From the NCBI RefSeq assembly GCF_964355755.1, contig NC_092680.1, forward strand, positions 16,653,001-16,717,000: DNA of 64,000 bases, given 5' to 3'. Positions 1 through 11,627 of this stretch are shown piece by piece. Made by a program: the position numbers and the translations under genes. The first letter of the stretch is position 1. Every line of letters starts with the position of its first letter. The notes under the pieces were generated by a model that was not told the origin of the DNA, did no database searches, and worked only from the letters and a program-made list of their open reading frames with translations. Origin of the DNA: Antedon mediterranea (lineage: Eukaryota; Echinodermata; Crinoidea; Comatulida; Antedonidae).

Positions 1-944
1 AACAAAAAATAAATGAATATATATGCCTAGATAGACTAATTTGTATGGTGAAGATTAGCAAAAAAGGTCTAGGCCTAAATGCTATACTCAAACCAAACAT
101 GAATCCTAGGCTATCTCTACCTAGCCTAGACTGGGGCTATATACAAGTAAGCATAGTACTCGCACATACAGAATCGCCAGCACAACCAAGGTACTGAATA
201 GTTAAGGGAACTTATAAGGGACCTCTGAGGTCCCTTTAAAGTTAAGGGGAAAATAGACCAAGTTAAGGGTTTCCCTTAACCTTAAACCCTTTGTGAATCC
301 CACTTAAGTGAAACCCTTAATATTTTCTTGATTTAAGGGAAATTCTTAGGATTTAACGGAAATATCTCACTTAAGTGTGATTGGTGAATACGGCACAGGT
401 GCGGGCAAAAAATACATTTCAATAATTATCAATGTATTGTTTCCCCTATGTTTCATAAATGTTGGGATTTTACACAAGCTTGTGGAATATAAGCACTTTC
501 TTATCAGTGGGGGATAGTTCAAATTACACAGTAACATCTATATTCTTTGGTACACAAATGTTGTAAATAGAGAGGCATTTTCAAAAACTATGAAAAATAA
601 ACGGTGTGGTAAAAAAATGTTATCAGACGACTAAATATAGGTAATATAACTTGAATTTTACGTTTCTATTATTTTTATTCAACTTCATAGTTTTATTTTT
701 ATGCTATAGCAAAAATTATCCACCGTATATCCACCATCTGTTTTCACCTTCTAGAGAGTTACCAGACATGTTATTTCATTATGAAAAAAAGTCTTCCTGG
801 TTTTTATAGCAGCAGAATTTTGCCAAATTTTGTATTTGACCATTTTAAAGAAAATTCATGTTGTTTCATCTTGATTTCTTGTACAAATATTTTATTTAGA
901 TATTATATTTAAAATCCATGCCTGTACCTGAGCTTTAAACCAAG
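1..944. other. intergenic, with a TTAAGGG-rich palindromic patch
   Basis: AT-rich non-coding sequence. Around 199-385 the motif TTAAGGG or its complement CCCTTAA recurs many times, and a 10-bp-arm palindrome (AAGGGACCTC, one base, GAGGTCCCTT) lies at 216-236. CACTTAAGTG occurs near 301 and a relative near 369. This looks like a decayed foldback or MITE-type element, but I cannot define its ends. Nothing else is recognised before the LINE insertion. Confidence 0.4.
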
Positions 945-1723
945 AAACATCTATCAAATTGACGCTATTCCAAGAAACTGGAAAGTTATAGTGGTTGAGA
1001 AACCCTATTGTTATATACATAAAGAGGTTGATACAATAGACAAAAATGTTAATGTTACTTCAAATTATACAACTGTCAAACAATTCTATTTCACTTTTAC
1101 CGAGGTAGCATATAAAGCGTGCATACCAAAAGCACAAGATAAATGGGAAAACCAACTTCAAAATTGTTTTATCGACTGGAATCTATGTTGGAAAAACAAA
1201 GTTAAGAGTATGTTGCACATAAAAAGAGTGGCTTTCTTTAATTTTAAGTTGCTACATAAAATTTTACCAACTAGGTGTAAGCTAAAATTATGGAATTTGT
1301 CAAACAGTAATTATTGTGAATATTGTAATGAGGAGGTTGAAAATGAAAAGCATATGTTATTTACATGCAAAGAAGTAAAACATTGCTGGGTAAAATGTTG
1401 CGCTATGCTGAAAACATGTTTTGCATTTACTCAGGAAGTTACATGGGAGAAAATTTTACTTGGAAAATATGATGTCAAAATTAATGAAATATTTTCCATT
1501 TTAACTTTCTGTGTTTATAAAAATAAAGTCAAACACAGACTAGGACTTGTTAAAAAATGTCCATGGTTAATTTTCACTGCGGAGTTAGAAGATATAATCA
1601 ATTGTGAGTTTTTAATAAATAAAGAAAAGGCAAAAAAAATGTGGTCAGATATGAACCGTAACAATTTAGCAAGGTATAAAATTAACGTTTATAAAATTGA
1701 TATTTAGGTAAAGTAAAATATAA

Positions 1724-1754
<31 letters not shown>

Positions 1755-2037
1755 GATTGCCTGAAAGAGATAAAAAGAGTTATAAAATTAAGAATTCTGT
1801 GGTAAATTATACGTACATTGTTGTTTTTTTCTTTCCTTATACAGTACTATTATATATAAAATGCAATGGTAGGAGTGAGATATCAGTTGTACTGAAAGTT
1901 AGTTAATGTCAATTATATTGTATTGTATCATTACATTACTCATGTGCTCAATGTACTCATTGTAAACGAACATTTTATTGATGAAGAAATAAAAGTGGGT
2001 CGATCCTACATAAGACAAAAAAAACATCTATCAAATT
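945..2037 (+). mobile_element. 5'-truncated Tx1/L1-like LINE insertion with 16-bp target-site duplication
   Basis: The 16-mer AAACATCTATCAAATT occurs at 945-960 and again at 2022-2037. The 1061 bp between them begin inside a LINE open reading frame, run through its stop at 1707, cross a T-rich 3' UTR (poly-T about 1724-1754) and end in an A-rich stretch. This is the classic structure of a 5'-truncated product of target-primed reverse transcription. The 3' UTR end (around 1979-2000, AGAAATAAAAGTGGGT) recurs on the minus strand near 5890 and, less exactly, near 42650, so this is a multicopy family. The perfect duplication suggests a fairly recent insertion. Confidence 0.85.
961..1707 (+). pseudogene. 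C-terminal part of Tx1/L1-like LINE ORF2
   Basis: The frame is open from the insertion junction at 961 to a stop at 1707 (about 248 codons). No real start exists: the first in-frame methionine-like codon, at 991, is GTG, so the protein is cut at its N-terminus by 5' truncation. It matches the region of L1/Tx1 ORF2 proteins downstream of the reverse transcriptase. It begins with an IPxxW-type segment, continues with basic and aromatic segments, and carries a Cys/His knuckle at 1315-1368 with spacing C-x2-C-x8-H-x4-C, typical of the L1-type C-terminus. The endonuclease and RT domains are missing, so it cannot work alone. The family assignment rests on motif pattern and on parallel fragments elsewhere in the window (6046-6354, 43264-44065, 54929-55060, 56680-57600). 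Confidence 0.75.
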
Positions 2038-3734
2038 TTAAAATTACTTATAGACTTAAAGATTGTTTTATTCACATCAATGTCATATCACAATTATAAC
2101 TTTAATTAATCGCACTCACCTGTAATGCAATCATAAACCACCTTATGTTAATCCTTCTCACCTGCCTGACGTAGGTAATCAATCGTAGAAAAATAGGCAA
2201 GTGTTGATTTCAGGTTTGACTTTATTGTTGTTATAATTTTGTGTTTGTTAGTAATAGTATTACCTTGACATATAAATTTAACAATTTCCTATTATTAAAC
2301 AAAAATATTTGATTTCTTTTATGTACGTGATATTTGGCTTCCTCAGTTACAAATGTATTACATAAATCTGAAGGATTTTTACCTTTCCCTGTGGCAGTTT
2401 GTATAGAGGAAAATGTATTTAAGTCACAACTAAGAGAAAGAAAGACAGAACATCATGAAATGATAAATATTTTAGATTGAACATCATATACTGTACTAAT
2501 TCTTATCTTCTTAATTTACTTTTATTCAGTTTCAATAAAATAATATTATTGCTGTATGTAACCTGCATAAAGATCGTTGAATTAGGTAGTAGATATCTAT
2601 GTTAATTTGAGCTTAGGACAAGGTACTTAGTTCTTAGTGATGAGTGACGCTGAATGTAATTATCCAATTTCATGAAAATGAAGACATGTATCTACCTGCC
2701 ATGTGAATCGGCGGGGGATAACCCCCTAAATGTAGAAAACTAAAATTCCGCCCAAATTTGGCTCCGTTCTTCGGGAAGAAGTAGCCGAACAAAAAAATAT
2801 ATTAACAATGAGGAGACCCATTGGCATGAATGAACGCTGACCATAAGCTAGATACTAGTTTGTTTAGTTATTATCCACCAGTTGGCGTTTCTATTTTTAC
2901 CTGGAGACTGTTTTGAGCCCAAGTATATGTATCAAACGTCATATGTGCCAAAATGTATTTTTTTTAAATCGTTAATGAACTAACAGATAATTCACGGCAC
3001 GTGCGTGTGTTAAGTATAGGTCTATAAATTGTAATTAAAAGTAAAATTTAAATTATTATTCTTCATTACTTCTTCATATTTTCAAATGCCAACAAAAACC
3101 ATCATAAAAAAGTGTATTGAAAATGATTGATGCTATCGAAATTCATGCATTATTGTAAGATATTGTTTCTTTCTTTTCTTTGTATTATTTATAGCCTGTT
3201 TTGTAAATAAAATTAAAAGGTTAAAGACAATTTAAAATATCAAAGGTTAAAAAATACATGACAATAATAATACGAGTATGATAGTACTGTGCATTACTAC
3301 AGAATCTATTAGTTTAGTTTATAGAATTTTCTATTGTAAATACTGAACTTTAGTTACACTGCATTCTCTTTCAATGCCTATAATTGTCCAGAATATTAAA
3401 ACAAGTTATTTATATATATAAAGATGCTGTCTGAAAAGCATTTTGATTTTAAAGGTCGCCAATCTTAAATACAATAATGATTTCTCCTTCTCGTGTACAT
3501 TGTTTCTATTGTTTTGGCCTATCATCATTATCTTCGGATATATTGGGTCGTTTTTAATGTTCAACTATAACAATAACGTATAATAATAATAATAAAAATG
3601 TGTGTATAATAGTTATTCCATTCCGACTGTGCATCGGGTGCTATCTGTCAAATTGCGTAATTCATGATTCGAGACAACATAAATCATCTGCAATATCAAC
3701 TGCGCACTTACAGTCTGTTTTCCCAGGTACATTT
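2038..3734. other. intergenic, nothing recognised
   Basis: AT-rich sequence with only short chance ORFs. No conserved coding pattern, RNA gene or mobile element was recognised. Simple A/T runs only. Confidence 0.5.
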
Positions 3735-5155
3735 TTAACGGTTCTCCTTGTTCACTCTGTTGAGAATTATGAAGTCAGTTGTTGGAGACCTCTTTGACCG
3801 TGTACATACTTATTCTCCATACAGTAGCCTTGGTTCAATTGACGATTCATCGGATCCACTCTGTTAAGTATAAAGTCAGTTTTGGATTATTCTTTGACCG
3901 TGTACATAAGTATTCTCCAGACACTGGCCTTGGTTCATTTGACGATTCACCGGATCCACTCTGTTGAGAATTATGAAGTCAGTTGTTGGATTCCTCTGTG
4001 ACCGTGTACATACGTATTCTCAAGATAATTGTCTTGATTCATTTGACGATTCACCTGATCCACTTGTTGAGAATTATGAAGTCAGTTGTTGGATTCCTCT
4101 TTAACAATGTACATAAGTATTCTCAAATAATTTTCTTGGTTCATTTGACGATTAACGGGATCCATTCTGTTGAGATTATGAAGTCAGTTGTTGGATTCCT
4201 CTTTGACCGTGTACATAAGTATTCTCAAGATAGTTGTCTTGGCTCATTTGATAATTCACCGGATCCATTCTGTTGAGATTATGAAGTAAGTTGTTGGATT
4301 CCTCTTTGACCATGTGCAGGCGTATTCTCAAGATAGTTGTCTTGGTTCTCTTGGCGATTCACCGGGTTTACTCTGTTGAGATTATGAAGTCAGTTGTTGG
4401 ATTCCTCTTTGACCGTGTGCAGGCGTATTCTCAAGATAGTTGTCTGGGTTCTATTGGCGATTCACTGGGTTTACTCTGTTGAGATTATGAAGTCAGTTGT
4501 TGGATTCCTCTTTGGCCGTGTGCAGGCGTATTCTCAAGATAGTTGTCTTAGTTCTCTTGGCGATTCACCGGGTTTACTCTGTTGAGATTATGAAGTCAGT
4601 TGTTGGATTCCTCTTTGAACGTGTGCAGGCGTATTCTCAAGATAGTTGTCTTGGTTCTCTTGGCGATTCACCGGGTTTACTCTAAGAATTATGAAGTCAG
4701 TTGTTGGATTCCTCTTTGGCCGTTTGCAGGCGTATTCTCAAGATAGTTGTCTTGGTTCTCTTGGTGGTTCACCAGGTTCTGTTGAGAATTATGAAGTCAG
4801 TTGTTGGATTCCTCTTTGACCGTGTGCAGGCGTATTCTCAAGATAGTTGTCTTGGTTCTCTTGGCGGTTCACCGAGTTCACTCTGAGAATTATGAAGTTA
4901 GTTGTTGGATTCCTCTTTGACCGTGTACAGGCGTATTCTCCAGATAGTTGTCTTTGTTCTCTTGGCGGTTCACCGAGTTTACTCTGAGAATTATGAAGTT
5001 AGTTGTTGGATTCCTCTTTGACCGTGTACAGGCGTTGACGGTTCACTGGCTTCACTCTGTTGATAATTATGATCAAGTCAATTACTGGATTACACTTTAA
5101 CCATATACATGAAGTTCCTCCAGACAGTGGTCTTCGTTCTTTTGATTCGTTGTGT
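3735..5155 (+). repeat. 103-bp tandem array (about 14 units)
   Basis: A unit containing GAAGTCAGTTGTTGGATTCC, then TCTTTGACCGTGTGCAGGCG, then ATTCTCAAGATAGTTGTCTT recurs with a period of 103 bp in the centre of the array (equivalent positions 4291, 4394, 4497). Units at the left edge (before about 4070) and the right edge (after about 4880) are more divergent or have indels, and the last unit is degenerate (about 5040-5155). Because 103 is not a multiple of three, each strand yields overlapping ~62-aa ORFs in shifting frames. These are repeat artefacts, not genes. Confidence 0.95.
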
Positions 5156-5880
5156 GCCTTTTGTCGGATAGCGTAAGAAGATACGTCACGTGACGATAAC
5201 GGCGTTAAGGCGGAAGGATATTGTCATTTTTATGGCAGCATGTAAAATGTAATATAATAAAACTCCATCTGCTAAAAACTACTGACAAAATGTGGATGCA
5301 TAAAGCTTCTAATCACTCCTTGTGGCTAAGACACGGATGATGTAGGCCAATACTACCTGTGGTCATTTACAAGATTTCTTTACATAATCACTTGCGGAAA
5401 CAAGTTATTCAGAAACCCGATATTTACTCCATCCTATATTACTTTTCAAGGCTGATACTTAAAACTTGACTGGAGGGAAGTAAGAATAATAATTATCCAT
5501 AATGCCATAGAACTGTCTCGTTTAAAATTCGTCTCAAATAAAATTTGATGCGGGTAGTAGTCAAACTATTTCTAGTTGTACTGTATTTACCCCAATCAGA
5601 CTTCCTGCGAGCCAGAAGGTAATTGATGTAATAAGTCTAAGTAACTGATTTTATAAAATGCACTATACAGATGCACTATACTTTCTACCCACAAAACAAA
5701 ATTAACAGTTATTGAAAGATATAGTGACATGGAAATAATTCATTGAAAGTCAATACCAAGGAATAAATTGATGGCCAGCTACTGTATTTTAATCTATAAT
5801 ATTATTATTCTTATAGGCAGGCTTTCATTTCACTGTATACCAACAAGCGTTGTGCACTAGTACTATACTAACATAGACAT
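5156..5880. other. intergenic, nothing recognised
   Basis: AT-rich, no coding pattern or recognisable repeat between the 103-bp array and the LINE remnant. Confidence 0.5.
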
Positions 5881-6365
5881 TTTTTTTCTCGTGGGGCCAA
5901 CCCACTTTTATTTCATTCTTCATATTACACATTGTAGTTATATATAGAAATTGTATAAAATGTCATTAAAAAAATGTTTTAAATATATATATATAAATAA
6001 AAATTAAAATAATAATAAAAACATTTAAAATTAATACATGTAATTTTAAGAAATACAAGTTAATAATTTTTTTTTTACGTTACCCCATTTCTTTTTTGCC
6101 TTGTTTATGTTACAAGCATATTGATTCTGTATAAGATTTTTTAGCTCAAATCGGAACAAGTTCCAGACGACTTTTGATCTAAGTTTTGAATGCTTTTCTA
6201 ATGATTTAATAAAATTTGTTTTATAAATACAAAAAGTAAACAATGATAATAATTCATTAACATTTTCACTTTTTGTTCCAAAAACAATGTCTAGCCAATC
6301 ATGTACGGTTTCTTCAAGTGTATAGCATTTTAGAATCATTATTAATAATATCAATAATCGATATT
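5881..6365 (-). mobile_element. Tx1/L1-like LINE, second truncated copy
   Basis: Read on the minus strand, 6354-6046 encodes a 102-aa stretch whose FTFCIYK-type segment and following NKAKKKW-type segment align with the last ~100 aa of the LINE at 961-1707. The downstream 3' UTR end near 5890 matches the UTR of that copy (AAATAAAAGTGGGT). It is severely 5' truncated, the left border lies at the T/A-rich run near 5880, and no duplication could be defined. Confidence 0.65.
6046..6354 (-). pseudogene. LINE ORF2 C-terminal fragment
   Basis: About 102 codons are open to a stop at 6046. The sequence parallels the C-terminal end of the LINE ORF at 1440-1700: hydrophobic LSLFTFCIYK, a following basic stretch, an ELKNLI segment and a final KAKKKW motif. 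There is no Cys/His knuckle because the copy starts downstream of it. It is non-functional as a protein. Confidence 0.6.
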
Positions 6366-6494
6366 CAAATGACGAATTAAAGAGGGCCTCTAAATATAAA
6401 TAATTTGTCCAGCTGGAATGATTACCCTATAAATATAGTTGAATAAGCTATAAAAAAAATAATAAGAGAAAATCTTACACGAGCATATGAACAA

Positions 6495-6762
6495 ATGCTT
6501 ATTTTTATTTATTTTTTTGTTTACCATATTTAATGAGGGTGATCCATCCAGCAATTGCTGAGCATTAGGGACCATCAGAAGTTCACAAGACAAACATATA
6601 CACAAGCTGCTCAACATAATCAAGTCGTATTACAAGTCTTTAAGAGTGGATTTGTCTTGTCTTTAGAAAAAATCCGGACATGTTACGGGACGGACGGGAA
6701 CCCGGGACACTTGGAGTGGTAGCCAAGCATCATAACCACCAAGCCAAACTCTAACTCCAATG
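6495..6762 (-). mobile_element. SINE-1 copy (tRNA-derived)
   Basis: Minus-strand copy of a ~250-bp SINE. Read 5'->3' on the minus strand it has a tRNA-like head with an A-box-like TGGCTTGGTGGTTATGATG, an eroded B box around GGGTTCCCGTCC, a body containing GTATATGTTTGTCTTGTGAA, and an A-rich tail near 6500-6525. The same body recurs at 33520-33775 (minus) and 42972-43260 (plus). RNA polymerase III transcription is inferred from family structure; this copy has a damaged B box. Confidence 0.7.
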
Positions 6763-7387
6763 TGATTATTGACGTATGCATTTAAATATTTTTAATGAAT
6801 CAATGTTTCAATGTACACTTAATTTTGTGTTACACGGATAATAATGATGGATATAGCTTACTTTTATGCCTAATCACCGGAGTTAAAATAGAATATTGAT
6901 GAACCTCGGTATGGTAATAACGTGATAAATTCAAACTATCCGATAATATATCTTCGTAGAGGGTTCTTCTTAGCTTCTGTGTCTTCTAAATTAAATCAAT
7001 GTCAATTAACTTATTCTCTTATTTTGAATACGTCTGCCCTGAGCAGTAATAAACGACTGTTGTCTCACCTCATCATGTGTAGTCTAAAAACCCTTCACTG
7101 TCTTAATACTTACAGGGGTGACAGGCGTGTATGTCATGTATAATTGATTCTGTAGGTACTCTCGTGTGGTTTAATTGAACGAATAAATAGATTGATTTAG
7201 GAGGTTGCATTCGCCACAACATTAGAATGAATTTGATTGACCGATACAAAATCAGAAATAAATGCCATGTATTGAATTATACAACAAAGTAATCAATCTT
7301 TTTCATAGGCTACATAGATATTGAAGGCAAATTCATAAAAGGATGAACTAACTTGGGTGATATTATACGAAATAATAAATAACTCAC
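6763..7387. other. intergenic, nothing recognised
   Basis: AT-rich sequence with no recognised gene or repeat; one short chance ORF (about 6922-7143). Confidence 0.45.
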
Positions 7388-7712
7388 TGACTGATTCGAC
7401 TCAGTCTCGTTGAATAGAACCGTCAATATCTCAACTTGTCTCAGTCTCTTTGAATAGAATAGTCAATCTTTCAATTCGGCTCAGTCTTGTTGAATAGAAT
7501 AATATATCTTAACTCAACTCAGTCTCGTTGAATAGAACCTTCAATATCTCAACTCGACTCAGTCTCGTTGAATAGAATAATCTATCTTTCAACTCCGCTC
7601 ACCTTTGTTGAAAGATAGATTTCTAGTTTTCAACTAAGCTCAGTCTCGTTGAATAGATTACTCTATCTTTAGACTCGGCTCAGGCTCGTTGAATAGAATC
7701 GTCAATCTATAC
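7388..7712. repeat. ~43-bp tandem array (about 7-8 degenerate units)
   Basis: The core GACTCAGTCTCGTTGAATAG followed by a variable AA(C/T)CxTCAATATCTCAACT repeats about every 42-43 bp from 7388 to about 7712. Units differ by several substitutions, and one unit (about 7600) has lost its register, so this is an old array. Confidence 0.85.
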
Positions 7713-8184
7713 ATATTTTTAATATATGAATATTCATTATTTGTTTTATAACACAGCAGGTGTTTTCGAGTAAACTTTTATTCTAATATTTCACCGTTTT
7801 TTCCTTGGCAATCAAATGTCGAAGCAAAGTCTATAGCAACGCTCGGGTTTTTCCCCCGAAGCATGCAGAGCAGATACGGAGAACTAACAAGTTGCCTTCC
7901 GGTCGCGTAGAAATAAGGTGCTCACAATTTCAATATTTATGTGACAAAAGTACTATAGTTCATTAAATAGTTGAAAATAATATATTTGATACAGAATCAA
8001 TCAATCACTTGGGTGTGTTATACAAATTATTACGAATTGGTGAAGCATTAATTTAATACACTAGGGAATAATATAATTATTAACTTTATTAGTAATATCG
8101 GAAAGTTGAAAGCATGGTTCGGTAGATTAGTACTAGCTGTTGGTAATGTTAGATAGAAAGTATAGATAATGTCTTCAAAGATCA
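7713..8184. other. intergenic, nothing recognised
   Basis: AT-rich unique sequence without recognisable features. Confidence 0.4.
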
Positions 8185-8300
8185 TCAAGAAAACAAGGCC
8201 ACATAGATAGCTGCAGTCGGTTGTTAGTGTTTACCGACCGACCGACCGACCAACATAGGGAGCTGTAAAGTCGCGTTGCACGCAACTAAAAGCAATAAAA
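8185..8300 (-). mobile_element. CGGT element, copy 1
   Basis: Minus-strand copy of a short dispersed element. Its layout is AGTCGCGTGC-type arm, (CGGT)n tract, TAAACACTAACT, inverted arm GCACGCGACT-like, CTGCAGCCA, GGCCTTGTT. Here the plus strand shows AACAAGGCC, then CTGCAGTCGG, then four ACCG-type units at about 8238-8255, then an arm-like segment. Further copies lie near 21.8, 39.0, 40.2, 40.9, 54.4 and 57.8 kb. Confidence 0.7.
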
Positions 8301-9969
8301 TAGTGCATAGGCCTACCCTATAGTTTTAAAATGAGACTTTGTAGATGGAGAACACAGACTATTGAACTTGGCTATGACAATGTTTAAGGTTAAGTATTAC
8401 ATTTTTTATGGATTTGTATGTATATCGGTTAATAACAATGATTTTAAAGAGCCAGTAAAACATTTATACTCCCGATTGATATATTTCATTTATGAATATT
8501 ATAATGATTCCATTTTAGTTTTTTGTGTCCATTTTTAGAAGAGGCACAACATTGCTGTTTATATATATATATAATGTAAGATTAATCATCCTTCTAGTCA
8601 TCCGGATGCATATATCATGTATTCAACATTATTAATATTTTATTTTTGAAAACCGACTGAATTTCAATTGTAAGAGTAATACGAGCACCCCATGTGACTC
8701 TAGAAATTAGCCTTAATATCGTAAGTAGTTGTATGTATTCTTCTAAGTTATAAAAATCGTTTTCAGGCCTACCATGAACTAATAATAATAATATTCAATC
8801 GTTATTATTATTACAAGAACACGTATGGAAGGCTTTTTTTAAATCTCATTATAATATTAAAATCGTTATTTAGAAATTAACTAAAATAATGAGTTCATAA
8901 GGTTATTTGCACTTATTGTGTTCTTTGTCGGTAATTTCTAAATGAATAAAAAAGTATTTCCTGGATTAAAACAACACGTATCTGCCCTATTTCGGCTTGG
9001 TGGATAGGAAAAGGATTCGAATGCTTTGGAAGGTAATGTATTGAACCATAAGTACAAATCTCAAGGTCTTATAGTTCGTACACATTGATTAGTTACCAAC
9101 CAGTAAACCTTAGATAAACTGAAATAATAATGATACAAGGTACATAGCTTATGTATTGAATAATCATCGCCGCCGCTGCAGCAGCTGTCCACAGTTGTTA
9201 TTGAGATAATTCAAATCTATCATTTGTAATATCAATCATTCATCACGTGTTCAATGTCTTAATCCAAACGCGTTACTTTAATGAATTACTGGTTACTTTA
9301 TTTACGCGTTTTACTAGTTCATATTCAGGGTGTACAAACATCGCCGGAAATTGAATATCTAATTTAATAAGCAGGTCGTTGGATTGTACTGTAGTTTCAT
9401 CAAATACTAGTGATATTGTATACAAACATATGTTAATGAGAAAAAGATTAAAACATTTATATAAAACAGTCTGAACTGAAGCTTAGATGCTAGTGTGTGC
9501 CACTGTTCACACATGCATGTGTCGCGCGCTCACTGTTATGCAAATTAGATAGTTTAGATAGTGTGTATTCAATGTTAGAACAGTCCGTTAAAGAATTTCG
9601 GTAGATAACATTTAATACCTTACGAATACAAATAATATTGAATTATATGTTTTGATATTCAATTTCAATATTGTCAGGGCTGCCTGTAATGTATGCGAGC
9701 TTTTTACATTTCCACATGTTAGTATATAAATATTGCATAAATAGGATGTTGAAATGGGTTATCATAAATCAGGAAACAATCTTAGTATGGTATAATATTT
9801 ACTCGCATGATAATTTGATCAGATGAATAGGCGCGGATTATTATATTATTGATTTAGAATCAATATATATATATATATATATTTAAAATGAAAACAAATG
9901 TTTAATCTTGTACTTGAAATCTACGAAGATGTTATCTAAACATGTATGTATGCATTAATTGTAATATCT
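8301..9969. other. intergenic, nothing recognised
   Basis: AT-rich with short microsatellites (TA run about 8560; AATAAT about 8780; TA run about 9865-9885). No coding signal seen. Confidence 0.45.
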
Positions 9970-10110
9970 TAAGCTCTGCCTATCAAACTATCAAACTTTA
10001 TGTGACAACAAAATGTGATGTGCCCATACATGTACATTATGATGTCATATCACTACCATTATTTGGGCACATCACACTTTTTTGTCAAACTAGTTTCATA
10101 ATGTAGACAT
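9970..10110. mobile_element. MITE-B copy 1
   Basis: Palindromic element of about 140 bp. The left end AAGCTCTGCCTATC is followed by AAACTTTATGTGACAA and AATGTGATGTGCCCA. The right half is the inverse (TGGGCACATCACACTTTTTT, then GTCAAACTAGTTT) with a degenerate outer end. Four further copies are present (18981, 22932, 49101, 52115). No coding capacity, so it would be mobilised in trans. Confidence 0.8.
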
Positions 10111-10429
10111 CATTTTTTAAATAAATCGAATGTAAATCAACGACATTTTGCAAGAAATATAAAAATGAGTTCCATTGCAATAATTTGTTCCCAAAAGATT
10201 GGTCAATGTGTATACATTTATGTAGCGTGACTAGAAACCAAATGGTCAATATAACATTAGGAGAGTGAAAGTATGTTGAAATATTAGTACTAAAATGGAT
10301 TTTATCTAAAAACATTACATTTTAATGTATTCTGTCCAACCATATATCTAAATAAAGCAATGATTGTACTGAAATCCAAATAAAAGATTGCCGCATATAG
10401 TCCAATGAGAGTTGAGAAAATAACATAGG

Positions 10430-10582
10430 AAATGCCTAGGGAGCATTATTGTTTTTTTCTATTATGTTATGGCAGAAACTATAGAGGGCGTGCATATATC
10501 ATGAATATTAATGTATGTGTTTAGCCCTATATGGTTTCTGCCTTAACCTGATAGGAAAAAATAATGCGCCTGGGGAAAATTC
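10430..10582. repeat. Foldback/hairpin element (~150 bp)
   Basis: Two arms of about 58 bp are imperfect inverse complements. Each contains GCATTATT, a T/A-rich tract and GGCAGAAAC followed by a GGGC-type end, around a central AT-rich loop (about 10490-10527). Non-coding; probably a MITE relic. A short overlapping minus-strand ORF (10508-10765) shows nothing recognisable. Confidence 0.65.
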
Positions 10583-11627
10583 TAGCAAAGGAAAAGTGAA
10601 TGAACAAAGAAAATGTAATGCAATAAACAATGCGTGTCGATGTTGATTGTAATAGTCTTGATGTTCTGCAAGAAAATGCCGGTTGTTCATAAATTGCATA
10701 TCAGTGGGGTTTTCAATAATAAAGTCATCTACGCACGTTTTAACTTGATTTACGATGATTGGCATTGACTACCATATACCCTTGGTTTTCATATCATCAT
10801 TACAATTATGAAGATTAATTATTTGAGTTTCATACAAGATCTGTTATCGAACTAGAAAAAAAACACACAAATCGTACGGCTATCTATTATCAGGCATTAG
10901 GCATGGGCAATGCGTACTTTATTGTTCGATTGCAGATTTTTTTTTTTATCAAACATGTATGGAAACATACCCCCATAATGCAGTTAGTAATCAGAACAAA
11001 GTTGATTCTTGATCTAACCAGGTACCCATTTATACACCTGGTCATAGACTTGGTTCTTGGTCATTACAAACAAAACCCCGAAGAGTTGCAGGGGCCGATG
11101 CAAGCGCGTACACCTCCATTATTAGCTATTCTTGACAGACTATGAATGGCATATTACTGTATCCCCTCGTTGAAAAACAATATTGGATTATGACTTACGA
11201 TATTAACTCTTTGCGACGAAGAACCACGGCCCCCGCAGATATCTGCGTTAAAATCATAAAAGTACATACCGACAAAAATATCATAAAATATGCGTACACA
11301 ATGGATCATTTTCATTGTGTACTGAGTAATCAATATCAATATTATATGCACATAATATGAGATAGCTATTACACGTTTTACTGTTGGTTTATGATTATTT
11401 GTAGAATGTATGTAGAGCGTACATAATAAGAAACAATTTTAAAAGTAAGGTAATGTCTCAATAGTAAAATAGTAGACGTGTAGGCCTACAAAGACCGTTT
11501 TATCATAAATGTGTCATTGTCAATTTAAACTATAGTGGTTTTTTTAAGGTTATGCAGAACATACGTTTGTTGCGTCGCACTTTATAATAATTGTCGCACT
11601 TTGTAACAAATGTTCTTATGATTCACT
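10583..11627. other. intergenic, nothing recognised
   Basis: Unique AT-rich sequence. Short ORFs on both strands (for example 10903-11360) have no recognisable motifs. Confidence 0.4.

Noticed and set aside
3779-4886. Series of overlapping ~62-97-aa ORFs with near-identical peptides
   Set aside because: They come from one 103-bp tandem unit read in successive frames; the unit length is not divisible by three and no common frame is conserved.
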